A DNA stretch of 64,000 nucleotides from Hyphodiscus hymeniophilus (GCA_016508695.1 VNKQ01000014.1:186001-250000), one strand, 5' to 3'; shown: positions 21,061 through 32,956, counted from the stretch's first letter. The notes: generated by a model not told the origin, from the sequence alone. Numbers and translations: made by a program.

Positions 21061-22453
21061 TCAAATAAGATCCCGCAACTCTCTCTTCGGCTTAACCTTC
21101 TCATGAGCACTACCCACCTGAGGTCGATCCCAAGCCCAGCGTTGTACAAGATCATTGTCCAGTTCACCATCCAGCAACTTGACAACATACTGGCCAAGAA
21201 TGGGCAAGAACTTCCAACCATGAAATGAGCCTGCTGTCGCAACATAAAGATTTTGACATCGTGGGTGCGAAGAGATTATGAAGTCTTGATTTGGTGTATA
21301 GCCGTCCCTGAACAGAAAGCCGTGAGTACGATAGGAGAACGGAAGTTCGGATGTCCATACCAGCATATCCTAAAGGAATCAAAAACGGCATCGTCTAGCT
21401 CTTTGCCGTATATTCCTTTCATCACTCGAGCGCATTCGTCTTTCAGCTGCTGTGACACAGTATGTTGCGCTTGGTCTTCCTGATCTGGCGGCTGGGTAAT
21501 CATCTGACCCGAACCTTTGTGCAGCGACGTATTCATAAAACTGACATCCACACAAAATTTGAGGAAGCCATCAGGAGTAGGAGGTAGTACTTCTCCTATG
21601 GTCTTAATCAGCCACGCCTAACCAATATTAAACAATCATCGCGCACCTTGCACTTCACCTACTGCATGAACGAAAACAGGGGACTTCCTGAAGCGCTCCT
21701 GTTGGCGTGTATTAAGCTTAGCAACCCCAGTCACTACACCAGCTGCTGCAATCCGATCCATAACTTGTAGTTCCTTCCAATCTGGAGCACTGTCTGCCAG
21801 CAACTTTGCAGTACCAGCACCGGTGCAAAGGATAATATCGATCGCATGAAGAGTTTTCCCCGACGCCAACCTCACTCCAGTACAGTCCCCTTTGGACCAA
21901 ATATCAAAGATTCGACGTCTCCTTCGACAAGATTCACTCCGTTACTAACAGCAGCTTCAATGACTTTCTTTACAGCGGGTGTAGCTTCAGCCCATCCACT
22001 TGTAGGGTTGACAAAGATATCTTCAACTCCCCTGTAATCAGTCTTTGCAAACAGCCCATCATAGCGTTTCTTCATCTCATCTGGACCAACGATCTCAGAG
22101 CCTGTCTCCTCATTCAAACTCTTGTAGTTTCCGATGATTCGGCGCCCAAGATCGCTCTCATCCATAACGACCATCCCACTTTGGTGGTAGAATGATTTGT
22201 ACAGAGAGTCGTTCTTCCATAGTTCTCGTGCTTTCAGAGCCAATTCGCAGTAAAAGAGACTGCCATAGTCTGCTCGAACGATTTTGTTAAAATCATGGGA
22301 CGCTGCTAGCGGACACGGAAATGAGGAAGATCGATCGAGGAGGGTGATTGAAGATTCTGGATGGGCTTTGGAGAGATGGTATGCAGTACTGGCGCCAAAT
22401 ACTCCTGATCCAACGATTACATAGGATTTTGATGTCATTGCGGGAAGACCCAT
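21061..22453 (-). CDS. FAD-dependent oxidase, sarcosine/fructosyl-amine oxidase (MSOX) family, with apparent frameshift
   Basis: Flavoenzyme that oxidises secondary amines such as sarcosine, pipecolate, saccharopine or fructosyl amino acids; the exact substrate is not determinable. Exons 22453-21647, 21595-21361 and 21307-21061, about 429 residues. The N-terminus has the FAD-binding motif VIVGSGVFGASTAYHLSK, then NKIVRADYGS, typical of this family. The C-terminal join gives FRICWDGYTPNQDF, placing the Cys that carries covalent FAD in monomeric sarcosine oxidases, followed by FHGWKFLPILG. One frame break lies at 21887-21893 on a GGGG/AAA run: the upstream frame reads FGPKG, the downstream frame DCTGVRLASG, and one missing base would explain both. 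Both introns (53 and 51 nt) are otherwise clean. The start could instead be the second Met at 22438 (MTSKSYV). It is divergent from bystin. Confidence 0.82.
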
Positions 22454-22844
22454 CAGATAAGAAGAGAGGGAGAGAAAGAGTTGTTAAGGATGAGAAAGAA
22501 TGAATCGATTGAACTCCGCTCCTACAGCACGTATGCCCATATTTGCAAACGCATTTGCAACGAAGAGGGAGGGTTCCAATGAGAGATCAAAACATCCAAA
22601 ACATTGGTATCATACAAGGTCCTCCCAAAAACAATTTTCAATAGAATTATAGTTGTATTCTATATTCGTAAGTCTGCTCGAAAAAAGTTATTCCCCTGAA
22701 ATTGGTATACAAATGGCTTTCTGCCTAAGGCTACAACGTTATCTTAGCGCCCCACACGTCTAAACTTTATCGCAACTTTTTCGATCTAAGAATTTCTAAG
22801 AGCCTTCTCACAACTCAAAGCCCCAATTGCTCAAACTCTCCATA
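22454..22844. promoter_or_regulatory. Shared upstream region, flavoenzyme / bystin
   Basis: 391 bp between divergent start codons. A+T-rich in the middle (22630-22700), with pyrimidine-rich CTCAAACTCTCC just before the bystin ATG. No named site was recognised. Confidence 0.45.
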
Positions 22845-24368
22845 ATGCCAAAAGCTACTACTCCAATAGCCGCCGACCGGCAGGCCAGGCGTCACAACCC
22901 CCTGGAACATGACCTCACAGCCGCCGGTCCTTTAAAAACAAAATCGGGAAAGCGGAAATCGTTGCACCTCTCCTCGGAAGAGAAATTCGTGGATTCAAAA
23001 GCATCCAGGAAGATCCTTCGAATTGGACAAGAATTGGCATATGAAGACGAGGCAGAGAATCAAGTCCAGAAGCCCAATCTAGCGTTTGACTTCGAATCGA
23101 GGTTCGAGGACGATGAGGGCGAGGATATTTATGTGGATGGGGAGGGGGATGCAGAGGCTTGGGGCGATGAGGAAGAAGAAGTTGAGTTTGATGAGTTGAG
23201 CCCGGCAGATCAGGCTATGTTTGCGAAATTTATGCCGGAGCAGGAGGATCAGTTGCTGAAATCTGGGTGGGGTGGTGAGGTGGAGGAGGAAGAGGAAGGG
23301 ACGACGAATTTGGCGGACTTGATATTGGAGAAGATCGCGGAGAAAGAGGCGATGGAAGCGAGAGGGGGGATGGGACCAGAACCAGGCCCTGTGGATGATG
23401 ATTTTGAGATACCAGCAAAGGTAGTGGAGGTCTATATGAAGTATGTCTATTTGGGAGAGATATTCTTGGTATCGCTTGCTAACTACTTTCCTCCCAGAAT
23501 TGGACTTATTCTTTCGAGATATAAATCTGGGAAGCTACCAAAGCCATTCAAGATATTACCAACCGTCCCTCATTGGGAGCAGATCCTCGACATTACAAGA
23601 CCTGAAAAGTGGACAGCAAACGCCGTGTATGAAGCAACGAAGATATTTGTCTCGAGCACGCCGATAACAGCACAAAAGTTTATGGAGATTGTAGTGCTCG
23701 GCCGAGTACGAGAGGAAATATACGAGACGAAGAAATTGAACGTGCATTTGTTTAAAGCACTGAAGAAGGGGCTATACAAGCCAGCTGCGTGGTTCAAGGG
23801 CTTTTTGTTTCCTTTAGTTGCAGATGGCAACTGCACACTGCGAGAAGCAACGATTATATCCGCCGTCCTCGTTCGAGTCTCTATACCAGTCCTCCATTCA
23901 GCTGCCGCGATCAAAGGACTATGTGATATTGCAGCACGAGAGGCGTCTGCTGGCACTGAAGGTGGTGGAGCGACGAACATCTTCATAAAGGCGTTGTTGG
24001 ATAAGAAGTACGCTCTGCCATATCAGGTCATTGATGCGCTCGTCTTCCACTTCATGAGGTTCCGAAGCGTCGATCCGGCTAGTGTGCAACCAGATGAAAT
24101 TCCCATGCAGGGACTTTCTGCAGCGGGAGCAAGAGATGCGAAATTACCGGTCATCTGGCATCAATGTTTGTTGGCTTTTGCGCAGAGATATAGGAACGAT
24201 ATCACGGAGGATCAAAGAGAGGCATTACTGGATTTGCTGTTAACGAAAGGCCACCATCAAATAGGGCCTGAGGTTAGGAGGGAACTTTTGGAGGGAAGAG
24301 GCAGGGGGGTTCCTCTTGAGCCAGAAGGGCCGTTATTAGGAGGTGACGATACCATGATGGTTGATTAA
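22845..24368 (+). CDS. ENP1: Bystin / Enp1, 40S ribosome biogenesis factor
   Basis: Essential nucleolar and cytoplasmic factor for 18S rRNA maturation and 40S export. Exons 22845-23440 and 23498-24368; 488 residues, close to yeast Enp1. The N-terminus is charged and low-complexity with long acidic stretches (DDEGEDIYVDGEGDAEAW and others), followed by DELSPADQAMFAKFMP. The bystin core starts near residue 199 and shows LILSRYKSGKLPKPFKILP, MEIVVLGRVREEI, HLFKALKKGLYKPAAWFKG and KYALPYQVIDALVFHF, all strongly conserved in the family. The 57-nt intron (GTATGT...GCTAAC...CCCAG) is a multiple of three without a stop, so an unspliced message would still be translated with a 19-residue insert; homology places the splice at YMK-IGLILSRY. 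The frame extends upstream only through TTG, so ATG 22845 is used. Confidence 0.95.
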   Translation: MPKATTPIAADRQARRHNPLEHDLTAAGPLKTKSGKRKSLHLSSEEKFVDSKASRKILRIGQELAYEDEAENQVQKPNLAFDFESRFEDDEGEDIYVDGEGDAEAWGDEEEEVEFDELSPADQAMFAKFMPEQEDQLLKSGWGGEVEEEEEGTTNLADLILEKIAEKEAMEARGGMGPEPGPVDDDFEIPAKVVEVYMKYVYLGEIFLVSLANYFPPRIGLILSRYKSGKLPKPFKILPTVPHWEQILDITRPEKWTANAVYEATKIFVSSTPITAQKFMEIVVLGRVREEIYETKKLNVHLFKALKKGLYKPAAWFKGFLFPLVADGNCTLREATIISAVLVRVSIPVLHSAAAIKGLCDIAAREASAGTEGGGATNIFIKALLDKKYALPYQVIDALVFHFMRFRSVDPASVQPDEIPMQGLSAAGARDAKLPVIWHQCLLAFAQRYRNDITEDQREALLDLLLTKGHHQIGPEVRRELLEGRGRGVPLEPEGPLLGGDDTMMVD

Positions 24369-24716
24369 GTACTGGAATCACAAGAAATCCAATTAACAAC
24401 CAATTCTGCATCAATTCCAACTGAGCTGAAAAACACTGATCGATCTGGCAGCATTTCCCGAGTACGCGACTACTATTTAGGCAACGACTGAACGCTGTCG
24501 GTGCTGCGCCACATCGCGGGATGTTCAGCCTTGTGCGTATCTCTCGAAGGCTGACTCCGATTAAATCTTCTCCTTCTATGCAAAACAACATCTTCGAAGC
24601 GACTGAAACCTTCAATATACCCTCCAAAAGTCTCATTGTCACCAGTCGATTCTGGGGAAATATCGCAGAAACGCCTGTCAAAGACCACGACCCGTAGCCT
24701 TGCCCCTGCCTCGACG

Positions 24717-25828
24717 ATGGCTTCGGCCCAGCAAGCAATTCCTCGAAAAGGTGTCTCCGAATCCAGCTACACTGTGCACCGACCCTCAGAGCCAGGACCC
24801 TCTTCTCATCCTGAAATAATCCAAGACCATCAAGATGAAGACCACCGCTCAAGCACACCACCACCTTATAGCGGACCCACGTCCTCATCAATGAGCATCC
24901 CGACTGTGCCCCAACCACAGCCCTCCTACCCAGGACTTCCGCGTTTGAACTACACCCTCTACTCACCCCAGACATTCGTGCTCTCTTCAGATCATACTAC
25001 AATAACATCTTATGAGCCCCGCTTTTCGACATACCCCACGGCCCTCGTTTCGATTATTCAATCTCTCGCAGCCATCCCGCCCAAGCCCATGGTGCGAGTA
25101 ATAGGCAAAAGGGGTTCAGACGGGCAGGTCGATTTTGACGTTAAGATAAACATGATGAACCTTATCGTGCCGGAGGAGGAAAGAAAGGGAAGGATGAATT
25201 ATGTAAAGGTTATTGGGAATGGAGAATCAGGCTTTAGAGGGGAGAGCAAGGAGAGCACTGTCCCAACGAGGACAGGGGGCTTGGAGGAGTGGGCTAGGGT
25301 TTATTGTGAAGATCAGAGTTCGATCAAACAGTACGTTTGTGGCTGCTAGGTGATTCTGAAATTGAAAATAGGGATTAGGAGCTGACAAGCTATAGTTTCG
25401 CCTTAGAGAGAACAATCATCAACTGGGATACCTCGTATCTGGAAGGACGACTCCTTTCTCTCATCTCGAGCACATCATATCGTGGGCACGTTGCCATTTC
25501 ATTCCCATTGACGCATAATAGAGTGGTTGTCCACTCCCCGGATAAAGTCAATCGGTTCTTTTCTAGTGTCACGAAGGTGTTTACAGGTACGAAGAAGTAC
25601 GAAATTATTAAATCGGTGTGGCCATATGCAGATGTTGCAAGAGGGGAACAAGGCAGGAGATGTGCTGTTCAGGAGGAGGAAGTATGGTTCAGGAATTGGA
25701 GTGATAGCATCAAGCAAGCTGTCATGAGTAGGAGGAAGGGCTGGGTGACAGTCGAAGATCGATTAGAATTCTTGATGGAGCCGAAGGTCGCAGATGGTGT
25801 CAAGCCGCCGGAGTGGGGAAATCACTGA
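24717..25828 (+). CDS. Conserved fungal protein of unknown function
   Basis: Exons 24717-25330 and 25396-25828; 348 residues. I do not recognise a named domain. Residues 1-75 are Ser/Pro/Gln-rich and look disordered (RSSTPPPYSGP). From residue 80 on it looks folded: LPRLNYTLYSPQTFVLSSDH, IPPKPMVRVIGKRGSDGQVD, then a second half with INWDTSYLEGRLLSLISSTS, VTKVFTGTKKYEIIKSVWPY and a C-terminal WVTVEDRLEFLME. There is no signal peptide or membrane helix. The splice (donor GTACGT after CA, acceptor TATAG) joins KH-FALERTI and removes an in-frame stop, supporting a real intron. The globular composition and consistent coding across the intron argue for a real gene. It starts 348 bp after bystin on the same strand. 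The frame before ATG 24717 is open only through TTG. Confidence 0.75.
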
Positions 25829-27810
25829 AAATAAATGGATAACCTTGGAACGTGGGAGTAGTTAAATGTCGATTGTAAGAATAAAGGTTGGCAGTGAATA
25901 GGGGATGATGGACGAAATATCACATATATCTTTTACTAATACCTAAACTTTAGAGAATGAAGCTTATTTAGAATTCTTGGTTTGTGGATCTTGCTTCCTT
26001 TTCTTCGAAACTCGAAGTCCATTCTCTGCCGACCACATACTTACACTGACCAGGAGGTGGAATATTCCAAGCACTCGCCAGAACGACGCTTTTTTAATGA
26101 ATCACTTACGAAGCCTCAAAAGCGCTTAGGGCTACAATGGAGTAGACACTTCGATCCCATGTAGAGAAGGCGACTGAGAAGCACAAGGCAAACACTTTCA
26201 AGCAACAATGCCTTCTTTGAGTAGAATATCTTAAGTACCCTTTCCTCGCCACTTAAAGAGGATGCTAAGACCGAATATTCTCCCATCAGACCAGAATAAG
26301 CGACGATGCCTTTGAACTTGGAATCATCTCAAACTATAATTGCCTAGATTGCCAATTCTAATTCATCGATCCATTCTATCAAACCGAAACCGTCAGATGT
26401 CTCAACAACAGCGACCACGAAAGAACTTCTCCAGAGAGCACGATATGGACATCGACAAGCCTCACGCTCCGAATCATAAATCTGACCTTGAGACATCAAC
26501 CGTGGCCAGTAACCGAATCGACTGGAAGCAAGGGCCGAAACGTGAGGTGCTCAGGACCAGCAGTAGAAGTGAGGAACCCGAGGAGGAAGCTATTACCGAG
26601 CCGGGCACTCATGGTTTGTCGTTATGTCGACGCGTTCGTAATAATTTGGTATCCGGAAATGTTGGGGAGGAAGCGGTTGAGGTTGCAGGTTCGCGAACGT
26701 GCGGTTTTGATTCTCACGATGGAGGTGTAGCAGAAGAGAGCGAGAGGGAGAAAAACGGCAGCATCAAAGCCGAGAAGCACTCCGATGACGCCCCTCTTCG
26801 AAGTCTCCAAAGTTTCAGAGCCACAGAAGATAGAAGCAGCAACCCCGTCGAAGGGTTTGGATCCTTTTCCCTCAAACTTCTTCACACGTTCTAGGCTATG
26901 ATATTCGGGCTCGTCAAGCCACTACTTGCATCCAAATCTGCCACAATTCCCAAGCTACCAACTGAGCCCCGCTATCTCGCAATCCAGCTTCTCGCGTAAC
27001 ACCTTCACGGTGTCGCCGAGGACACGGAAATTCTCCTAAACGACGTCGAAGAAGGACAGAGGACAGGCGGCTACGAGAACGACGATCACTTCAATGACGA
27101 TCATCTCTTTGATAAGATAGTCAACCCTGCGGGCATTCTGACAGGAGGTCAGATCTTGGAACGTACTCCGCATACCAATGAAAGAGCTGCAGCCATGGCC
27201 GATGTTGAAGCACTTGCGTATCGGCTCATTGTGGAGCTCAACGCAGCGAAGTTGTGGACGGCAGCCTATAGAGATGCGCTGGCTGACCTGAATGGACGTG
27301 AACTACCACATCGGTTTGCCCGCTGCGAAAAATCACGGGAATAATGCCCAGGCAGGCACAAAACGAAAGCGGAGGACACCTATCGTGAAAGAGCCAACAT
27401 CCAAAGCAACGACGTCTGACAGCAACAAAGTCATGAATAGGGCCCTGCTCATTCGGGAATCAGCCAGGTTGAGCAGAAGAAGCATATCGCCAATTCAGAG
27501 AGCGGCGCGTGCATCGCACGGTGGCTCGGTGAGCGGTGATGCAGCAGAGAGAGCCAGCACTGTGGAGGACTGGAAGTGGGAATTGCAATACTACACAGAG
27601 AGGTTGGCAAAATGAGGAGGAACATCCGAGAAGATGATATGTAGGTTTACGATTAGGATTCCACCTGTAGGGCGAGGCAAGGGAGAATAGCCGCATGTCC
27701 CAATACATTGAGCGTCCCCATTTGTCACATATGACAGGGTTAGCGAGAGAAACAAACCTCACTCGCGGCTCATTACTTCAGTGATGCCTTGTCTCCACTC
27801 CCGGAAATGA
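25829..27810. other. Unresolved region with gene-like fragments
   Basis: Two stretches look partly coding on the plus strand. One is 26397-26894 (from ATG 26397, MSQQQRPRKNFSREHDMDID..., hydrophilic, Ser/Glu/Arg-rich, containing a possible 3n-length intron). The other is about 27000-27344, running into 27360-27615 in another frame (ADVEALAYRLIVELNAAKLW, later AGTKRKRRTPIVKEP). The second lacks a proper start and appears to change frame near 27290-27350. No known domain was seen. They may be exons of one small unknown gene or a decaying gene; I could not join them convincingly. Confidence 0.3.
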
Positions 27811-29336
27811 CTATGCAGATGTCTTGTTCTCCCAGATCAAGTCAATGCTCTCTCCCTTTACGCTTGAGTTGAACCACTCATAAATAACAACTTTATCCTG
27901 GCAAGCTCTGGCTCCACGCAAAACATCGGCTTCCACGATTCTCTCAGTAGCCATGAACAATTCGATTGTAGCAAGATTTCTCGCAATGCAACTTCGAGAG
28001 CCCACGCCGAACGCGTAGAAGTGTTTGTTTGCTTCTGGTGTGACGTTTCCCTCGAGCCATCTTTCAGGCTGGAAGGAGTGAGGACGCGGGTATGCAACTG
28101 GATTGAAGTGAAGTTCACGCGCGGAGCAGCCAACAACTGAACCAGCAGGGAAGTAAGTACCCTTGAAGACCCAGCCCCCTTCTGGTACAACGTGGGGTAG
28201 TCTGGTGGGATTGGCCATACTTAATCGAAGGCCTTCCTTAACAACTCCCGTGAGATAAGGTAGTTCCTGAATCTCTTTTTTGGCTGGCCCGGCGTTGGCA
28301 TTAGCCAGAATCTCGGCGTGGAGAACATCATATCTTTACTAGGTATGAGTAAGTTTATCTCGGTAAACGATGCGATGGCTCACTTGTCTGGATTCAACGC
28401 CAAAAGGCGACATATGGTGGCAAAATTCATACCAGTTGAATCTGTGCCTGCAAAAATAAGATCTTTGCACTGAGAGATGACTTCTGACGTTTCCAGATCG
28501 AGGGCCATTAAACGACCGGGATAATTCTGAGCCCCTTTTGGTGTGGTAGACACAAGATTCTCCACGAAATGATGAACGACAGCCATGCTATCGTTGGTGT
28601 GCTGATCGGGCACGAATTTTTCGATTGCCCATTCCAACCAAACGAAGACTGTATTTGGGAGATAGAAGAACCTCCCAACTGCCACAAACGCATCCACGAA
28701 TGCGGATACAGAGAGTCGGTTCCCCTTTTCAGATGTGCCATCGTAGTTCTGCTGGAAGAGATGGGTTGATACGACATCAACAGCCAAGCTTCTTCCCAGG
28801 TTCAACACGTTGACTGGTTTCCCAGTAACGGCCTCATCCTCCATCCTTTGTATCACCCTATCCACGCATCCGTACAACTCGACCTCGTTGCCTCGGATGT
28901 TCTTAGTTGAGAACATAGGCACCACGGCCTTTGCTCTAGGTGTCCTAAAGTCGACATCCGTGGTGGAGAATATAGTCTTATGCCCATCAATATCAAAATT
29001 GTTGTAGATATCTGCTTTCATGAACCCTCCTTTTGATATATAGATAGGACCTAAGGCGTCTGCGTCGCTGATATCTACCTCGTGGGGCGACACCCTGATG
29101 TATGGCCCATACTGCTTGTGGGCTTTGTGGATGACGGTCGCTTCGTCGCCAATGTATGCGTGGTAATACAACCAAAGTGAAGTAAGTTTCGGCAAGAGAG
29201 GACCTGGGATGTGCGAAAGTGGGTGAAGCGTGAGGCGGTAGAGGCAGCGCGACAGGAAGACAGCCGTCGTTATCGCGAGGAGAGCAGTCAGTGGATTGCT
29301 CGAGAGCGTTTCGATCAGAACTTCGAGCAGTGCCAT
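27811..29336 (-). CDS. Cytochrome P450 monooxygenase
   Basis: Microsomal heme monooxygenase. Exons 29336-28384 and 28333-27811, with a 50-nt intron; 491 residues, the usual length. The N-terminus from ATG 29336 has a membrane anchor (LTALLAITTAVFLSRCLY) followed by the proline hinge HIPGPLLPKL. The I-helix motif is AGTDSTG near residue 298, the K-helix ExxR is EGLR near residue 348, PERW follows, and the heme loop is FGVGSRSCIARNLA near residue 424 with the Cys ligand. All essential elements are present. It is a class E group I type fungal P450; I cannot give a CYP family or substrate. There is no clustering with secondary-metabolite backbone genes here, so a stand-alone detoxification or catabolic role is as likely as biosynthesis. 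The acceptor at AAAG (28334) was chosen because it gives NPDKYDVLHAEIL; the nearer TAG acceptor breaks the frame. Confidence 0.92.
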
Positions 29337-30605
29337 GACAGACTGTGTCTGATGAGACAATCGAAATTGTAGCTTGCAGACATCGAGGTGAATACATTCT
29401 GCTTTGAGACTTTATCATTTCCGATTGTGAGTCAACGGTGGGGTATCGCCCGTCGCGCGATAAAGGACGCCGGTGGGTGAAGCTCTAGCGTCATCGACAT
29501 CTCGCACCTTTCTTCGTAATTATCGTTGCTTTCGCATCCTTCTTTTCATGTTGTGTTATCCCTTACGACAATCAAAACGCGGGTGCTTCTGTTGCAGTAG
29601 TACTGCAGGTCTTGCTTGTACAACCGGACAGTCAACAAGCGAGTCCTCAAGTGCGGTCTCGTGTCTGCGATAATAGGAGATCAAAAATCATCAGCCTTGT
29701 CTGTCGCACATGATGATAGTACTTGGTAACAATTTCGGGGTTCTTTAGGGGTTTCTACAGCTCTGATGTATCTGGATTCAAGGAGACAAGCCGAGGCTTT
29801 ATGCCTCTTTGTCGCCCATTGAAGCCCGAAAGTCGTTATCATTTACTTCACCCCTTCTCTTTCAATGTTTAGTTCCCAAGCCACTTGATGTCTTCAGTTA
29901 GGCGATACATAGTGGAGAAGAATATGCGAACAGCAAGTGTTCGTTCAAGGACCTGCAAGTGTGTGTGTGTGAAATTATTGTACTCCTCCGTTTTCTCGAG
30001 GATGGTTCGCATGTGAATGTGCGAACAGAACGCATAGATAACACCTTCATCACCAGTTTTGTCGGTATCCAGATATTCTCACCGAATTCATATCATCGGA
30101 TGGCCGCTCTTGCTTCACCGTCGTTCATCCCACCATGCTGAGGTCGGCAATCAGTGGCGCCACGAAATGTCTTTAGAGGCCATTCTATCACAATCCTCCA
30201 GCGATTGCCCCACTGAGTTATCGACACGACGTGGCGCAGTTAGATGCCTAGGGAGCCTATGGCTTTGTCTGAATCTTTCCGCAGTAGTAGAGGGCTGATT
30301 ACTGTAGGGTCGCTTGTTAGGCAGGCCTTGAGTGGCCTCGCCAGCTAGAATTGCTTTTTCGAACCGAAACAAACACCGCCTTCGATGAAGCCTTGTCTGC
30401 AAAATCAACAATGTTCGATGTTCGTTCCTTGCGAGGCTCAGGGAAATTGGATTATGACATGGCGGTGGAGGGGCCCGGCTGTCATAAATGGCCCCCTCCG
30501 TCTATGCGGCCATGTCAATGCTGCACTCGAGACTGAATTTCAGTTGTCCCACGCTTACTGCTCCATACCTGCGTGGTCCAGCTTTCTTCACTCCATTCGG
30601 CAATA
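29337..30605. other. Intergenic between P450 and kinase gene A
   Basis: About 1.27 kb containing the P450 promoter and kinase A upstream sequence. Only short, motif-free frames were found. No repeats or RNA genes recognised. Confidence 0.5.
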
Positions 30606-32956
30606 ATGGCCTTTGACTGCATACCACATATCTGTTATGCAGTGGAATGGTTCAAGGATTTCTGGCATGATCCGCCTGTACGCTCCAACATCGTTGAACA
30701 AAGTTCGTCATTGGTGAGAATTCTCCGGCGACACCATGCAGTTTACTTGGCTGAGGTCGTGTTAGCAGAACTCGCACTCTGCATTACCTTCTCTACCGCA
30801 AAGAACCATTTCCCAAAACGAACGCAGCCTCGAGAGAATACAACTCTTGGTGGATGATGCTACTATAAGTCGTCTCTTCCCGAGCCCGCCAGAAAGACCG
30901 ATCATAACGACAAGCGACTACAGTTACGGTGGCACGACTTCCGTTCGACGCTCAAGTTCATCTTCCCACGGGTTCCTCGTTCCTCCATCACCCAGCAGTG
31001 AGGCTGACTTCGAAAGCACCTTATCCTCTGATGAGTTCACCAATTCAGGTGGGAGCTCACATTCAAATGCGGATAGTGGATTACGCAATCTAGAGACTTC
31101 CTCGCAACTCGAAGATGCTCTGAATGCTGCCCGGTACGAATGGCCAGAAGGCGACAATCGATATTTTTTGCCAAAGGATGCCTTAGAGTCACTAATCACG
31201 CCTAATGCTATAGAAAATGAGATAATTCGGAGCAACATGAGGTTGCCAGTTGACCAGTCGCTAGACCAGGTCGTGGAGCAGATCTTTAGATTTGCACCTA
31301 AATTGTTCTGCATACTGGTGTCGCTTCGGAAAGCCGAGTATATGACTGATTTTCTGGAAGAAGATCTTCACGACATTGATCTACCTTTTGAGCGACCGGA
31401 GAATCCTAAACGATCACAAGGCTTCAAACTTTGTAGTAGATTGCATCCAAATCACCCAATCAGAAGCATGTCGTTTTGGAGATCAAAATGGGCCAAGGAG
31501 TTCAGCCGAGAACAATGGTCTGTGCTAAGCCCTGTCTTTGAGAAGACTGACCGTATCGAACACTATGATTTCGATAGCAATACCGTGCTGCCTTTTACTA
31601 GAGACGAAGAGCAAAGCGAAACTAAAGTAAAGGAAGGGGGCTTTGGTACAGTTTGGGAGGTCGAGATTCATCCAGCCCATCATCTCTTCAACGCGATATC
31701 GGAATCTACCAAGGCATGTATTGTAGAACTCACTACATCCTCATCTCTTAGATGCTAACCAGTGTTCTAAATAGACTCCGAATCCTTCATTCGCATTAAA
31801 ACGGCTGCATACAAGGAGTAGAGACGTCTTTGACGCTGAAGTGAAGATGCTCGCAATTTTCAGCGAGAGCCGCCAACACGCCCACTTGATTAGGCTACTT
31901 GCCACATTTGAGTTCAAGGGGGCATTCTATCTCCTGTTTCCTTACGCCAAGGCGAACTTGAGAGACTACTGGAAGCAAACGCCAGTGCCCGAATTTTCTG
32001 AATTCACAACCAAATGGCTCTTGCGTGAATGTAAGGGAATCGCCTCGGCCGTACAGAGAATCCACGGCTACCAAACAACTTTGGAAGCCACAGAAGCAGA
32101 GAGCGATTTGTTCGATCTTAATGAAGTTTGCAGCAGCTTTTCGGAGTCAGAAGAACGAGTCTACGGCCGGCATGGAGACATCAAACCAGAGAATATTTTA
32201 TGGTCCGACGAAGACACACTAGATGCGGACCTACGATTCAATGACCAAGGGGTTTTGTTGATCGCCGATTTTGGCTTGATGAGGGTCCACAAGACCCAAA
32301 CACGATTTCGAGTACTCCCGGAGCAGGCTGCAGGATCCGCACCATATGAGCCTCCTGAGATGGCAGAGCCTAGAATCTGCACAGTTGCTTCTCGACTACA
32401 TGATATATGGAGCTTGGGGTGTGTTTATTTGGAATTTATTACCTGGCTCGTCTGCACCCAAGATGGGTTGCAACAACTCCTCGAAAGTCGTTCGGTCAGG
32501 AGCAACAATGGCGTTGATGAGACATTTTACACTTTGATTGACAACGGCATTTCCGGTCCTCCACGCAAAGCAATCCTCAAAGAAAGCGTGCAACGGTGGA
32601 TCAGGGAATTGCACAACAAACCCCGCTGCTCCGAATTTGTTCATGACTTCGTGAACCTAATCGCCGATCATATGTTGATAGCTGATCAACATCAGCGGAT
32701 ACGCTGTGGCCCATTGAATGAAAAACTAGCCCAGATGGTGAGAAAAGCCGAGGAGGACTGCGATTATCTAGTGCCCAGGAATCCGCAACTTGTACACAGG
32801 TGGAGTCCGGAGATGAATAATCCAGACGCAGCACCGAATCCCACGGATGGTTCGCCGCTACCAAAACGCCCAAGTGTTGCGAATAAGCCCTACACATTGG
32901 TAAGGTCTCCTACCCTGCCCCGTGCTGAGTGGCAGTTATCCCATCGTCGTACTTAA
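30606..32956 (+). CDS. Serine/threonine-kinase-like protein A (non-RD), paralogue of gene at 37.0 kb
   Basis: Proposed exons 30606-30713, 30769-31722 and 31775-32956; about 747 residues. Exon 1 (MAFDCIPHICYAVEW...) was found because the main open frame has no early ATG; donor GTGAGA and acceptor TTAGCAG join in phase. Residues 55-135 are Ser-rich and disordered. Then comes a block shared with its paralogue (YEWPEGDNRYFLPKDALESL; DIDLPFERPENP). Kinase motifs: Gly loop EGGFGTVWEVEI near 325, FALKRL Lys near 363, YGRHGDIKPENILW near 485 (Gly replaces Arg of HRD), IADFGLM near 516, GSAPYEPPEM near 545, DIWSLGCVYLEF. Catalytic Lys, Asp, Asn and DFG are all present, so activity is plausible. The donor of intron 2 is uncertain: GT at 31723 or a GC-AG donor (AAG/GCATGT) at 31714, both in phase. 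The C-terminal tail is Pro/Ser-rich. It is the first member of a kinase / CorA-like / kinase row. Confidence 0.82.
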
